Shown piece after piece: positions 40,801 to 51,449 of a stretch of DNA of 64,000 bases. The position numbers and the translations under genes were made by a program. Each line of letters begins with the position of its first letter. Positions within the stretch are counted from its first letter, which is position 1. The stretch lies in contig CAJNOP010000279.1 of NCBI GenBank assembly GCA_905250075.1, positions 186,001-250,000 on the forward strand. Direction: 5' to 3'. The notes beneath the pieces are model-generated. The model worked only from the letters and a program-made list of their open reading frames with translations. It did no database searches and was not told where the DNA came from. Source of the DNA: Rotaria sp. Silwood1. Its lineage: Eukaryota > Rotifera > Eurotatoria > Philodinida > Philodinidae.

Positions 40801-41767
40801 TATACGCATTACATTTATTAATTAATTCAATTTTTTCTCTTTGATTTATTATTACCTGTTGTACTTGTAATTTTTGTCTTCTATTTCTTAGTTCTGAAAC
40901 ATAAAAAAAGATATGTCCAACAGCAATTAAAAAACATAAAATTGCAGTGATTGAATATGGAATAATAATATTTGGATTAACTTTTGTTGCATTTACTATG
41001 GACGATGTTGAATTAATTCCTTCATTATTTGTAACATTGATCGATAAAACTTCTTGAGTAATAAACGGACGAACAAGTAAATTAATAAAAACAGCACCAA
41101 GTCCATATCCTAAATGAACTGAATTTAATGGTGGTGCAGCATTGACACCCCACATTCTCAATAAGAGATTATTTCCACCTACATATTTATTCAAATTTAA
41201 TTTGTTTCAATAAAAAATTTGAAAATGTTGACTTACCTAAATCTGTAAAACCTTTGGAAAGTCCTTGAGTAAAAGATACAACACACATTAATATCAATGA
41301 TGTGACAAATGGAGTAGCAAAAACCACTAAAAAGAAAGAAATTTTAAAAATATTTTTATTTGTTATGAAAATATTTTACCAATAGCAGGTAAAATAAATG
41401 CACAAAAAAGAAGATCTTCTGAATGGTTTTTGACAATAGTTTGCAAAATAGCACCAAGAAGATTAGCAATTAAATATCCGGCACTTCTCGATGCAAGCAC
41501 TGAACCCATACCACTATACGTAACTTTGATATTGGCTGCAAGAATTGGCATTGTTGGACCAATCAATTCAAGATGAAAACCCTTAAATATCAAATAATTT
41601 GTTCTTTTTTTATTGATGCTTTCTACAATGAAAATCGTTTATAGAAATATGAAATTTACCAACATAATCCATGTAAGAATAAGATATCCACTTTTAATTA
41701 AATTCCATGGATGACTTAAATAAATTTGTATACCAGATGGAATTTCTGACGTGGATTCTCTTGCCAT
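37876..41767 (-). CDS. Major facilitator superfamily transporter, MFSD4/NaGLT1-like, 7 exons
   Basis: Exons on the minus strand: 41767-41660, 41581-41380, 41326-41237, 41178-40856, 40795-40523, 38450-38156, 38105-37876. They are in phase and give 506 residues. The protein is a chain of hydrophobic segments (about 11-12) with a long extracellular loop rich in Asn after RPFITQEV. The N-terminal half has GMGSVLASRSAGYLIANLLG, and the block FTDLGGNNLLLRMWG ... LNSVHLGYGLGAVFINLLVRPF (residues about 120-165) matches the signature G-D-x-GGN-x-LLL-x-x-WG and LHF-x-FGLGA-x-x-x-PL of the MFSD4/sodium-dependent glucose transporter 1 group. The C tail is cytosolic and acidic (EEEQQMAIYLRNQEDE). Function is probably solute (sugar-type) uptake at a membrane; the substrate is inferred only from family. 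Intron 5 is about 2 kb and carries a repeat block. Confidence 0.88.
39480..39750. repeat. Degenerate repeat block in transporter intron 5
   Basis: Recurring words TATAACTTTCTA, GACTATCTAGAG, GACTGTCTACGG and AGGACTATCC at intervals of about 40-50 bp. They resemble the ATAACTTTTTATAGGACTACT motifs of the foldback at 7.7-8.7 kb, so this may be a decayed relative. Confidence 0.5.
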
Positions 41768-43687
41768 TTATTATTTAACTATAACATGATAGATAGTTTA
41801 GTTTACAATAGATTTAAATCTTTACCTTTTTCTATCGTTAAATAAATATTTATTTTCGTTTGATCAATGAACATTGAAAACCTAAAAGTGAATATATTTA
41901 TTATCATTATATTAATTCGAATAGTTTCGGTATAAAATAACGTATTTCAAAACAATGTTACATTAGTCACTGGTAAAGAAAAACATCATTACAGAGTAAG
42001 TGACGTATATTTATGCAAGATAAAGTAACGCGCACATCGTTTGCATACTTTTGTAAGTAGCTCTTCATTTCATTTCAGCGCGGGTATTGAAGAGATCTTC
42101 TAGTAAATCAACATCATTGTAGAGTTGTTTTTCATTGTCATAACTAGGTATGACAATACCCATGAGAAGGAAGATGATGATGATTGAGGATTGTATATCG
42201 TTGAAAAACTATACAAAATTTTTTTCGAACACTTTTTACAAGCCATATAAAAAGATAGTCTTGATTTATAATGTTAAGATTAGTTTAAAGCAATAGAGAA
42301 GACTTTGAGCTATCGATTGGTGACAAAAATCACCACAAACAAAGTAACAATTGCTCAAAAGTTCGATTTTAGAAAATATGTACAAAATAGCTGAGATTAT
42401 ACATTTAACCCATTTGAGGTAAATATATAATCGAAAAGTAGTGCTCAAAGAACACCTTTAAATAGATGTCAATACAAGATTTTGAGAAGCGGCTTTCACC
42501 AATCGATAGAATATGTCGCCAGCTAGGTATCTGGGAAAGAAAATTTTTTTAAAAAATGAAAAATAAAAAAAGTTTATAAATTATTATACTGAAGATCACT
42601 AATTTTTGTTCTACATTCACTCCGTCTTACTCGATATGAATTGAAAAAAAGCGAGCTTGGAAATCACTATCTCTTTTTAAATATATTTACCTAAAGATGA
42701 TGATTTTTCATTTTCAAGGTCGAAAAGGCATCTATTATACTTGATATTATGGAAAAAAGAGTTGTCTACCCCTATTGATACAAATGAGGGCTTGCGATAA
42801 TTGTCTCCAGCTATTATGTTGAAAAAAGGAGAAACTCTTATTTTTTACCCTCATTATTACTCCCTCTAATTTTGTATTTGCTTGCATGTTTTCCTCTTTT
42901 TACTCTTCTACGACCGGCACCAGTGAGATAGGATTTCAATAAAAGATGACGCATCCAATCGTCAGATAGAAAACGAATAATATATTTATGCGGTTGTCAG
43001 AGAAAATGTACAGACTTTGTTTTAATACTGCATTCTATGTACCAAATTAATGTGTTTCACAGTGATCACTCAGCTCGACTATTACCTTCAGAAGAAAAAA
43101 AAACAGGACGACTAAAAAGTAATCTATGCGCACACACTAAGATAAAATATGTTACATGTGTCGTACTTTGCGAGACATTTCTTTCAGCGGACCAACACCA
43201 CGTTTTGAGTGTGGGTGTGAGTGTGATTGCGTGTCGGTGTGGGTTCTAGTCATCTCTAAAAAGAACCCGCACTCGTCAAGTAACACGAGACTAACAGAAA
43301 TCATTCTTGTGACTCTTGTTTGAATGAAACGAAGCCATTTGAGATTCAATCTTTCGAAGATACAACTAATCCGATATCACTACTGCTCACGCAGAACTGT
43401 TGCTTCCAGCCCAAGCTGTTTTCAAAGTTTTACACATTATTTACACTAATTTGAGTCCTACTGTTCTGCGACCAGTAGAAACAGATTAGGTACCTGTGAA
43501 TTCTTCATATGCGAACAACGCTTAGTAGCTTCTCGATCTATCAACAGCTAAGTAAGCAATGTACATGAAAGAAAATCAAAGAATAGTAGTATAAATATAA
43601 ACATCCACTACAACTCTTACTATAGATAGCATATTATAGTTCATCAAGTCACCAAAAAGATAGAGTACTACCTCTATTTTTAATTAT
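41768..43687. other. Gene-free region upstream of the transporter
   Basis: It holds the promoter side of the transporter, a weak inverted pair at 42316/42493 (TATCGATTGGTGA and its complement) shared with the 13-kb foldback, and a hairpin at 43207-43275. No coding frame is supported. Confidence 0.4.
43207..43275. repeat. GT/CA hairpin, telomere-like (k)
   Basis: GAGTGTGGGTGTGAGTGTG and GGTGTGGGTTCTAG are partnered by AGAACCCGCACTCG. It lies about 410 bp beyond the 3' end of the small minus-strand frame at 43688. Confidence 0.65.
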
Positions 43688-43903
43688 CTAATCATTGTCA
43701 ATAGTGTTGCTTCTTTTTCGGCCACGAAAACAATCTTTATTCACTGACGGTTTTTGATCGATTTCTTTGGCATGAATAACAATATCTTGTGTCTTCAGCT
43801 TAACATTTCCGTCATAGATTGTTTCTAACATTTCTATTTGTCTACTAAACGAATGACATACTTCCAAAACTTTTTGTGCGACTATGTTGACACTGTTCGC
43901 CAT
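43688..43903 (-). CDS. Hypothetical 71-residue protein
   Basis: A single frame from ATG 43903 to a stop at 43688. The product is hydrophilic, with a helix-prone first half (VAQKVLEVCHSFSRQIEML) and a basic segment (CFRGRKRS) before an acidic tail. There is no signal peptide or membrane segment, and I do not recognise a family. Support is modest: composition looks coding rather than random, and a GT/CA hairpin lies about 410 bp beyond its 3' end, as seen after several firm genes here. It could also be one exon of a larger gene. Confidence 0.33.
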   Translation of the reverse strand: MANSVNIVAQKVLEVCHSFSRQIEMLETIYDGNVKLKTQDIVIHAKEIDQKPSVNKDCFRGRKRSNTIDND

Positions 43904-44211
43904 ATCTTGATGAGATCTTTCGATAAATACGCAGTCCTCAGTGAATTATTGTCCTTCAACACAATAATCCCTATTTGATAGCTTCATTCAATACACTATC
44001 ACCACTGTCATAGAAATTTTGCAGCTATTCTGAGAGCGAAACGTACTTTTTTGCGTTCTCTCACAAACACTATGCTGCCGTTCTATGATTTAGACAACAA
44101 TTATGATAAGTATATAATCTCGAGTGGATTATTATACGTTATCACAAAATCACTCGATGACAAGGATTTTATTATCTGTAGAACCAACAATCACATGAGA
44201 GTTATCCACAT

Positions 44212-44229
44212 GCACACCCACCCACACGC
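44212..44229. repeat. CA tract, telomere-like (l)
   Basis: GCACACCCACCCACACGC without a nearby G-rich arm; it is the shortest member of the family. Confidence 0.5.
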
Positions 44230-44275
44230 TTATGTTTCTTGAAAAAACTTAGTTTTATTGATAGAATTTCATTAG

Positions 44276-44413
44276 GTCAAGAAAGCATTAACAAAAGGAT
44301 TAAATATTGATACAGTTTCAATTATATCAAGACATTTAAGTGAAACAGTAGTTAAAAAAGCATGTGAAGAAGAGGAAAATATATCTATTGATGAAAGTGG
44401 AGATACTGAATAG
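44276..44413 (+). CDS. Terminal exon of an unrecognised gene
   Basis: After a good acceptor (TTTCATTAG|GTCAAG) a 45-residue frame reads VKKALTKGLNIDTVSIISRH, then LSETVVKKACEEEENI and an acidic end, closing with TAG at 44411-44413. Its amphipathic helix pattern and acidic tail look like real coding sequence with codon use like neighbouring genes. The upstream exons were not found between 43.9 and 44.2 kb. I do not recognise the family; it may be a surviving gene fragment. Confidence 0.4.
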   Translation, partial: VKKALTKGLNIDTVSIISRHLSETVVKKACEEEENISIDESGDTE

Positions 44414-45295
44414 TGCTGATCTTTGTTTTCGCAATAATCACTTGTAAAAGTTAATCTGGTATAAATGGTATTTTTTTGTATTTTTCTATTTTTCTATTTG
44501 ATGTTAAACAGCTATTTGATTAAACCTTCTTGTTAAAAAGAAGCTACAATTGTGAAAAATAAATGTTGCACAAGAAAAGAATGTAATCGAGTCTTCGAAA
44601 TTAGATACAGATCTCTAGCTGAAACTTTGAAGATTTATCCACTCGTTGTGGTCAACTATTGTTCAAAATATCAGAATTAGAAAGTTTGTCTTTCGTACAA
44701 AAGAGAAAAATAATGTAAAAATGTCACATGAGATTTTCTTAAGAAAATGTCAATCGAGATTATTATATACATAAGTGCCCCCACAACTAAAGCCAAAATA
44801 AATACATTTTAGATCAATTGATTTCATATATAAAGGGCTATCAAGAGCCATGTGAGTTAATACTAGATTGTGTCTCACAAGTCAATAAATTCACAGAAAA
44901 AAGATAACTAACTATATATATATTCTCTAGCTGACTGTACATTTGTAAATTTATCACTTTGTAAGTGTAAAAATCAAATATAATTTAGAACCAATAATAC
45001 TATTTTGGATCCTAACTCTGGATTAAACATGGTTCTTCATTACAAAGACAAGACTCAACGTTAAAATCTAAAATACCACAGAAAAATTCTCATATCTCTG
45101 CCAATTTGATAGTGGTACTCGAGAAAATTTATTCCTATTCTCCTTTCATGTACTAACATAAAATGCGCTATTCACCGTTTTAAAAATTGAAAATTTTTTT
45201 GTCTACTTTTTTCATAGAACGGTTCAATAATTTTGCAGTTCACATATATATATATATCAAAGTACAGCTTCATATCAGTATAGAAACCGACAACG
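44414..45295. other. Upstream region of the esterase gene
   Basis: AT-rich, with an AT microsatellite (about 45244-45258) about 40 bp before the start codon of the esterase. No other feature seen. Confidence 0.4.
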
Positions 45296-46608
45296 ATGAT
45301 AACAGTTAGTTTTAATATATTTTTGATTGCATTTGTGATTGTGATATTGTTGGCTGAGACAGATGCATCACATATAAATGTTACTGTGTCAGGCATATCT
45401 GCTGGTGCTGCTATGGCTGTTCAATTCCATATGGCATACTCAAAGGAAATCAGTGGCTGTGGTATTTTAGCTGGACCACCGTATCTATGTGCTGGCAACG
45501 TTACAGGTATTACTAAATGTATGAAGGGCCCAGTTGAAAATATTTCTGCTCTTAGCATTTTATTGAAACTTGAATCCTATATATCAGCTGGGTACATTGA
45601 TAGTCTTTCAAATATTGAAAATGATTCTGTATATATCTTTTCTGGTACAAAGGATTTAGTAACCCTGCCTAGTATCGTCAAGTTGAATGAGAAAATTTAT
45701 TCTGTATTGGGTGCTAATATCAAGACTAATTATGACTTGCCAGCAACACATGGTTTTCCAACAGATAATTTTGGTGAAAGTTGTGATGTATTAAATACAA
45801 AGAATTTTATCAATAATTGGTCAGTTAATAGAATTTACTGATCATTTTTGATTCTTATTTGAGACTTTGTTTTTCTTTTTTAGTGGTTTCAATATGGCTT
45901 ATGATATGTTGAATCATCTCCATGGTGGTCAGCTAATTGCAGCTAAATCGAACTCTGCAACTCCTCTTGTTGGACAAATGATTGTATTTCGACAAGCAAA
46001 CTTCCAGAATCCTCCTCCATCTTTAGCTCTAGGTGATATATCGAGTATTTCTGTCTTAAAATGGATCTCAGAAACAATGTTCTTATACAATCCGATCAAC
46101 TGGGGTTGGCCAACATCAGGTCTTTTCAATCTGACCATGCCTAGTATCACAGTATCTTTCGAAGGGCAACAAGTTAACACGCGTAGTTTTTCATTCGGCT
46201 TCGATGAACATGGATTCGTGTACTTTCCATCTGCTTGCACCAAAGGCAAAAGGTGCTCAATCCATGTTGCCCTGCATGGATGTCGACAAGGTTCTGATTC
46301 ATATTCTTGAAATTTCCTTTTTCTTGAATGCTTTGTTTTTACTTACAGGAAAATGGTTTATAGGCGATACATTCATAATTAAGACCGGCTACTTGGATGT
46401 TGCCGAACTCAATAATTTGATTGTGCTCTTTCCTCAAATCACTCCAACAGCAGATTCTCCAATAAATCCAATAGGTTGTTGGGATTGGTGGGGAGCCACT
46501 ACACCACATTATGCCATCAAAGCTGCTCCACAAATGTTCAGTGTAAAACAAATGATCGAGACTATACGCATGATAAATGGAGCTATTGCTACATCTGCTG
46601 AGCAATAA
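45296..46608 (+). CDS. Secreted PHB-depolymerase-family esterase (probable horizontal acquisition), 3 exons
   Basis: Exons 45296-45819, 45884-46290 and 46349-46608 join in phase to 396 residues. The N terminus is a classic signal peptide (MITVSFNIFLIAFVIVILLA, then ETDA). The catalytic triad of the polyhydroxybutyrate depolymerase/esterase family is visible: lipase box VSGISAGAAMAVQ (Ser), FSGTKDLVTLP (Asp) and PATHGFPTDNFGESC (His). Family hallmarks AGPPYLCAGN, VALHGCRQG and GCWDWWG follow. These enzymes are mainly bacterial secreted hydrolases of polyhydroxyalkanoates or related esters. Finding one in a host-like gene with two short introns (64 and 58 bp) points to an old, domesticated horizontal transfer, a known habit of bdelloids. 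The likely role is extracellular or gut digestion of bacterial storage polymer. AATAAA lies about 30 bp after the stop codon. Confidence 0.9.
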
Positions 46609-46744
46609 ATAACTTTTGTCTGATGCCAATAACGCTTCAAATAAATGAGTTTAACTGAAACGATTTGTCTTTGTTTAGATACCATTAGTAAGCATGTATT
46701 TGTTCAATTTCTTGAAAACTTCATAGAAATGTGTGTGTTAACTT

Positions 46745-46797
46745 AGGGTGTGGGTGAAGAAGAGTCTCAAAAAAGAAGACACCCACACCCACCCTCG
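46745..46797. repeat. GT/CA hairpin, telomere-like (m), best stem
   Basis: AGGGTGTGGGTG pairs with CACCCACACCCACCCT across a purine-rich loop. It is the cleanest stem in the window, and it lies about 140 bp beyond the esterase stop codon and past its AATAAA. Confidence 0.85.
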
Positions 46798-47294
46798 ATT
46801 TTTCGAGCTTTGATTACACGTGTCACTTTCTGATTTCGTTCCTAGAAACGCGAACGAGTTTTTAGACTCATCTCCCTAGTACCTCGGAAACAATGTTTCC
46901 AACAGCAACGATCTACCATGATGACAAAGTATCCAGGATCCTTGCGATGTTCGATTGACACTCTATTTTACACTTTGCTCATGAAAACAAAATGTCAAGC
47001 AGATACTTGCTGAGAATAATTTGCACTTTGCTTTTCATGGTATGCAACCTTCCAACTTCAAAATTTCGTGATAATAGTGATGTAGTCAATATCCTAACAT
47101 CTTCTAGTTAATCGTTGAGCTTGTTAGAACACTTCTCTGTCCTTCAATTGTTGTTGCTCTTTCATATTTAAGACAGGTTTTAGACAACTTATGTCAATGC
47201 TTTTTTCATCACCGTTGATTGAGAAAAGTAGAATTCACAGCAATAAAACTAATTCATGCATTTCCCTTTTATTATTGGATGCTAGTTTAGTTTA

Positions 47295-47394
47295 NNNNNN
47301 NNNNNNNNNNNNNNNNNNNNNNNNNNNNNNNNNNNNNNNNNNNNNNNNNNNNNNNNNNNNNNNNNNNNNNNNNNNNNNNNNNNNNNNNNNNNNN
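47295..47394. other. Assembly gap (100 N)
   Basis: Exactly 100 N, the conventional length for a gap of unknown size, so distances across it are not reliable. Confidence 0.98.
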
Positions 47395-47688
47395 CATGTA
47401 TTGTACCTCGTGGTGTCATAATCGACCATTGTCCTGACGGAAGTCAAGTTTCTGTGAGAATAGGCGTGTTTATTTGCAAATTCATTTCTTGTTCGATGTA
47501 CGTATGAAGAAGTTGATGAATCAGTTTATATGGATGAATACTAGCAGCTGTGAATGTTATATCATAGACAATATTTTTCATCTTAGTAATGGTGAGAAGA
47601 TCATTCATAGGTATTTCATGAATGTCATTGACATCTTCACCATCTGCACAACGTTTCTGAAACGAAGCTTTAGTCTTCTCAGCTAGCT
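47395..47688 (-). pseudogene. Possible broken or partial exon beside the gap
   Basis: On the minus strand, after an acceptor (GTAATCTAG|AGCTAG), an open frame of about 80 codons reads AEKTKASFQKRC, MNDLLTITKMKNIVYDIT and HPYKLIHQLLHTYIEQE to a TGA at 47446-47444. Beyond the TGA the same frame continues sensibly (LPSGQWSIMTPRGTI) up to the gap. So either the exon ends at the TGA or the TGA is a nonsense mutation in a longer gene. The family is not recognised, and the gap hides the continuation. Confidence 0.35.
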
Positions 47689-48376
47689 CTAGATTACAAC
47701 AGAAAGATAAGACGAATACGAATATAAAATAATTTGAAATATATCCGTGTTTGTTTTCATATTTCCCGAAACATATAACTCTTGTAAAACTTATTGTTAA
47801 AATTAAAAAAGTTTGATCTTAATCAAAGAGCATTTTCATACATTTTGTTTTTGTCGCTAACTGCTACCATTTTCAAAATGTTCGTTTGAGTATTATTAGT
47901 AGTTAATAATGATCGAATTTATTCTATTAATGTTAGCGCAATACTATACTACACTTATTGATGCAATCTATGTCTGTCATCTATCGGATTTTTTTCATTG
48001 GACAATAATGTAAACTTAAATTCATCAACATATGAAGGATTATAATAATTTTTTAATTGGTAGATATTTTTATGATGTTCAATATCATTCGATTATAATA
48101 ATTTTTTTTCCGATCCATATTCTTCTTCTATGATTGACATACAAATAAATAAACAAAAGAGAAATTATTCGATATCATAAACTAAAATTTCAAGATTAAT
48201 TAAATAGAAAAATGAAGATCTACTATTGAATATAATTCTAGTGTAATCAGAAAAACAAAAAAAAGTTATAGAAGTAATCTAAATCTTCTACTCGTCATAG
48301 ATCTAAAGATAGTAGAACGATTAAACTTTGTTGAATTTTGTTATTTGAATGTAATTATTATATTTCTTATTTTTAG
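47689..48376. other. Upstream region of PIGK
   Basis: Very AT-rich, no coding signal. It probably includes the PIGK promoter. Confidence 0.4.
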
Positions 48377-49835
48377 ATGTTGTTAAAATTTTTTTTAACA
48401 ATACTTTTATTTTTCTTTACATCTGCTATTGATCCATTTGAAAAATTTGCTGAATCAACAACACGTCATACAAATAATTGGGCTATTCTTGTTGATACAT
48501 CTCGTTTTTGGTTTAATTATCGACATGTTGCTAATGTACTTTCGATTTATCGAAGTGTTAAACGACTTGGTAAAAAATTCTTTTTTTATCTCATATAAAT
48601 AGATAATTCAAAAATAGTTAAATTTTTGATTTTCTTTAATTTAATTAGGAAATTTTATTAATATCGAACAAGATGAAAAACTTTACAGAATTCCTTTGAG
48701 AATAGAACGTAGTATTGAAAAGAATTCTTGTTTTTTTTTTTCTAATTGTATATGGTACTTTGCAATAAGTTGTTTATGATCGATAGAAGTGTTCCCTAAA
48801 AAAAAAGTTAATTAATCTTGATTTCAATATTTTTCCGTATTTGTAAAGTTTCATAATCATACTGAGTTTGATACATGTCGCAGTATTAAAAGTAAAAATT
48901 TTTCTATAAAATATGATTTGTCGTTTGACAAAAAAAAATGAAAGAGATTTTAAAAGTAAATTATTAAAGAGAATATTCATAATTATTTATTTTTAGGTAT
49001 ACCTGATTCAAATATAATATTAATGTTAGCTGATGATATGGCATGTAATTCACGTAATCCTCGTCCAGCTGAAATATTTAATAATGTTGATGAACAAATA
49101 AATGTTTATGGTGATAATGTTGAAGTTGATTATCGTGGTTATGATGTAACAGTTGAAAATTTTGTACGTATATTAACAAATCGTTTACCTGAAGTTACAC
49201 CTGTATCAAAACGTTTATTATCTGATGAAAGTTCAAATATATTTATTTATATGACAGGACATGGTGGTGATGGTTTTCTTAAATTTCAAGATAATGAAGA
49301 AATATCAGCTATTGAATTAGCTGATGTTATTGAACAAATGTGGCGTAAAAAACGTTATCATGAATTATTATTTGTTATTGATACATGTCAAGCATCAACA
49401 TTATTTGAAAAATTTTATTCACCTAATATATTAGCTGTTGGATCATCAAAACGTGGTGAAGATTCATTATCACATCATGTTGATCCTAAAATAGGTGTTT
49501 ATGTTATTGATCGTTTTACATATTATGCACTTGAATTTCTTGAAAAATTAAAACAAGATTCACAAAAAACAATTGATGATTTTTTTCATTGTTGTCCTAA
49601 ACATTTATGTATATCAGAAGTAACATGGAGAACAGATTTATTTATAAAACGTGATTATCATAAAACACTTTTAACGGATTTTATTGGTAATGTTAGACGA
49701 ACAGAAATAGTTATGTTAGATAATCATTTATTAGATAATATAATTATGAATATAACAATAAAACAATCAATTAAAAAACAATATGAATTAAAACAACAAT
49801 ATGCTTATATTTCACAAATGCCAATTTTGAACTAA
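48377..49835 (+). CDS. PIGK: GPI-anchor transamidase catalytic subunit (PIG-K/GPI8), 2 exons
   Basis: Exons 48377-48569 and 48997-49835 join in phase to 343 residues. A signal peptide (LLKFFLTILLFFFTSA) precedes the caspase-like C13 peptidase domain: NWAILVDTSRFWFNYRHVAN, ILMLADDMACNSRNP, the catalytic His in YMTGHGGDGF (about residue 152) and the catalytic Cys in FVIDTCQA (about residue 194), followed by AVGSSKRGEDSLSHH. The enzyme cleaves the C-terminal GPI signal of proteins in the ER lumen and attaches the GPI anchor, within a complex with PIG-T, PIG-S, PIG-U and GAA1. Vertebrate PIG-K is about 395 residues and has a C-terminal membrane segment. Here the protein ends after a basic, Gln-rich tail with no such segment, as in the soluble GPI8 of some protists. 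The single intron is 427 bp. Confidence 0.93.
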
Positions 49836-51449
49836 TCTGTGATTAAAAATTTGTAAATAGTTCAAAATTGTTCTTTTGTTTTTTTTTTTTCTTCCATTGT
49901 AGAACGTCAAAAAAAAAATCCAATGAATTTATTTGGAACAAAAACTATCTTTTGTTTTTTTTATTTTAATTGTAATATGAGAAATTAAAAGTTTACCTAA
50001 TAGATAATTGAGAAATTGTTGAAATAATCATTTTTTTCTTCAATACATACGTCATCATAAATAAAAAACATTTATGACGAAAGATTTTTTTTTTAAATCA
50101 ATATATGAATCATGATAATTTTCCTTTTGATATTTGTTTAAGTAAAGTACATGTTAGTAGTCGATCATTCTTTCGATAATAGTAGGTCTTCATTCACGTG
50201 TATTCGATGGATTTATAGCGAATACTTTTATTCATACAAAACATAGATAGGAAATAACCGGGTTCCTAAGGATAACATATATATATTGAGTAACTGATTT
50301 TTACTTGAAAACTTGTGTAAGTTAAATAGTTTTTTTTAAAAGATTAAATTCAACTAACCATCTATTATTTCAATCTAATAGTTTATTGAAAGTTTTTTAC
50401 ACTTACATATTCATTAGTTTATTATTCTTCCAGTTGTCATCTGTGTGTTTTTTTTTCTTCGTAACTAAACAAATACATTTGCATGATTGATTCTGCGTAC
50501 CATTAAAAGCATATAATTAAACGTTATCTACAGTTTTTTTTTTTTATTCAAAGAGGGGAAAAAAAGAAGAAGAAGACCGTATCGATTAAGTGTAAAAAAT
50601 AAATCACAATCGAGTATACCATGATAAAATACAATCGGTTTTTAGTTTATTTCTTTCTAGTTATATTCATTGTTTTAATAAACATTTCAAAAGAAAGGAA
50701 GTCATGCTGTTGCTATTATTAAAAGAAAGTTACATAATTCCTTCTTGACACAGTATGATATAGAGAAAATTTTTGTTATTATTTTATAAAGATATTCAAT
50801 ATAAAATATTTATTATTATTGTAGATTTATTTTTGCCTCTCATTTATTAACAGTGATCTCTCTTTTTTTTTTTTATGAAGATCAAGCATTTTTGGGTATG
50901 TTTTTTTTGTGTTATTTATAATGATCATCGGGTCATAAAAGAATACAGATGGTTTTTAAACAATTGCTTCTGTTTGTCTTTTTTTTTTTCATCGATATGT
51001 GATCTTTGTTTTTTACGTATTTCTTCCTGCAAGCCAATCAAACCATCCGATCGCTTTTTTTTTTCTTCTCTTTCTTTTATATAACCGGGTATATTCTATA
51101 GATAACCTTCGCCTTCACTACATAGAAGCTTGATGAGAGAATCGAGCATGTGTCAAACGTTCCTATTTACTTTCGTTGGTAACTATTAACATTGAAGGTT
51201 TTTGTTAAACCTTTACAATCAATACTTTATGTGTTCATTTTTGAATATATAATTTTTTATTGTTATTCGTGATAAGAGAAATCATCTATAATGATTCATT
51301 ATCTTTTGAAAATTTTTCTTTTGTAATATACACGTATATGTGTCATATGAGTCATTCGATTACATAAGTTTTAAATTCATATATAATAGCTTTTGAATTT
51401 TTTAGTAAAAGTTATAAATGTTATATGATTATTAAAATTAAATAAAAAA
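49836..51449. other. Gene-free spacer between PIGK and lipin
   Basis: AT-rich with long T runs. The frame 50875-51084 is T-run driven and not supported. Nothing else seen. Confidence 0.45.

Larger units (their letters stand above)
46609..47443. other. Gene-free spacer including the assembly gap
   Basis: Apart from the esterase 3' flank and hairpin, nothing is supported. The frame at 47191-47421 is artificial, because it spans the N run. Confidence 0.5.

Noticed and set aside
42312-42500. Inverted pair of TATCGATTGGTGA words as another foldback.
   Set aside because: Only about 13 bp match; the surrounding arms do not pair, so it is noted only as a possible remnant of the 13-kb family.
45929-46629. 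Two minus-strand frames of about 100 codons.
   Set aside because: Antisense to exons 2 and 3 of the esterase; no family signature.
47191-47421. Frame spanning the N run.
   Set aside because: Most of the frame is unknown bases, so it carries no evidence.
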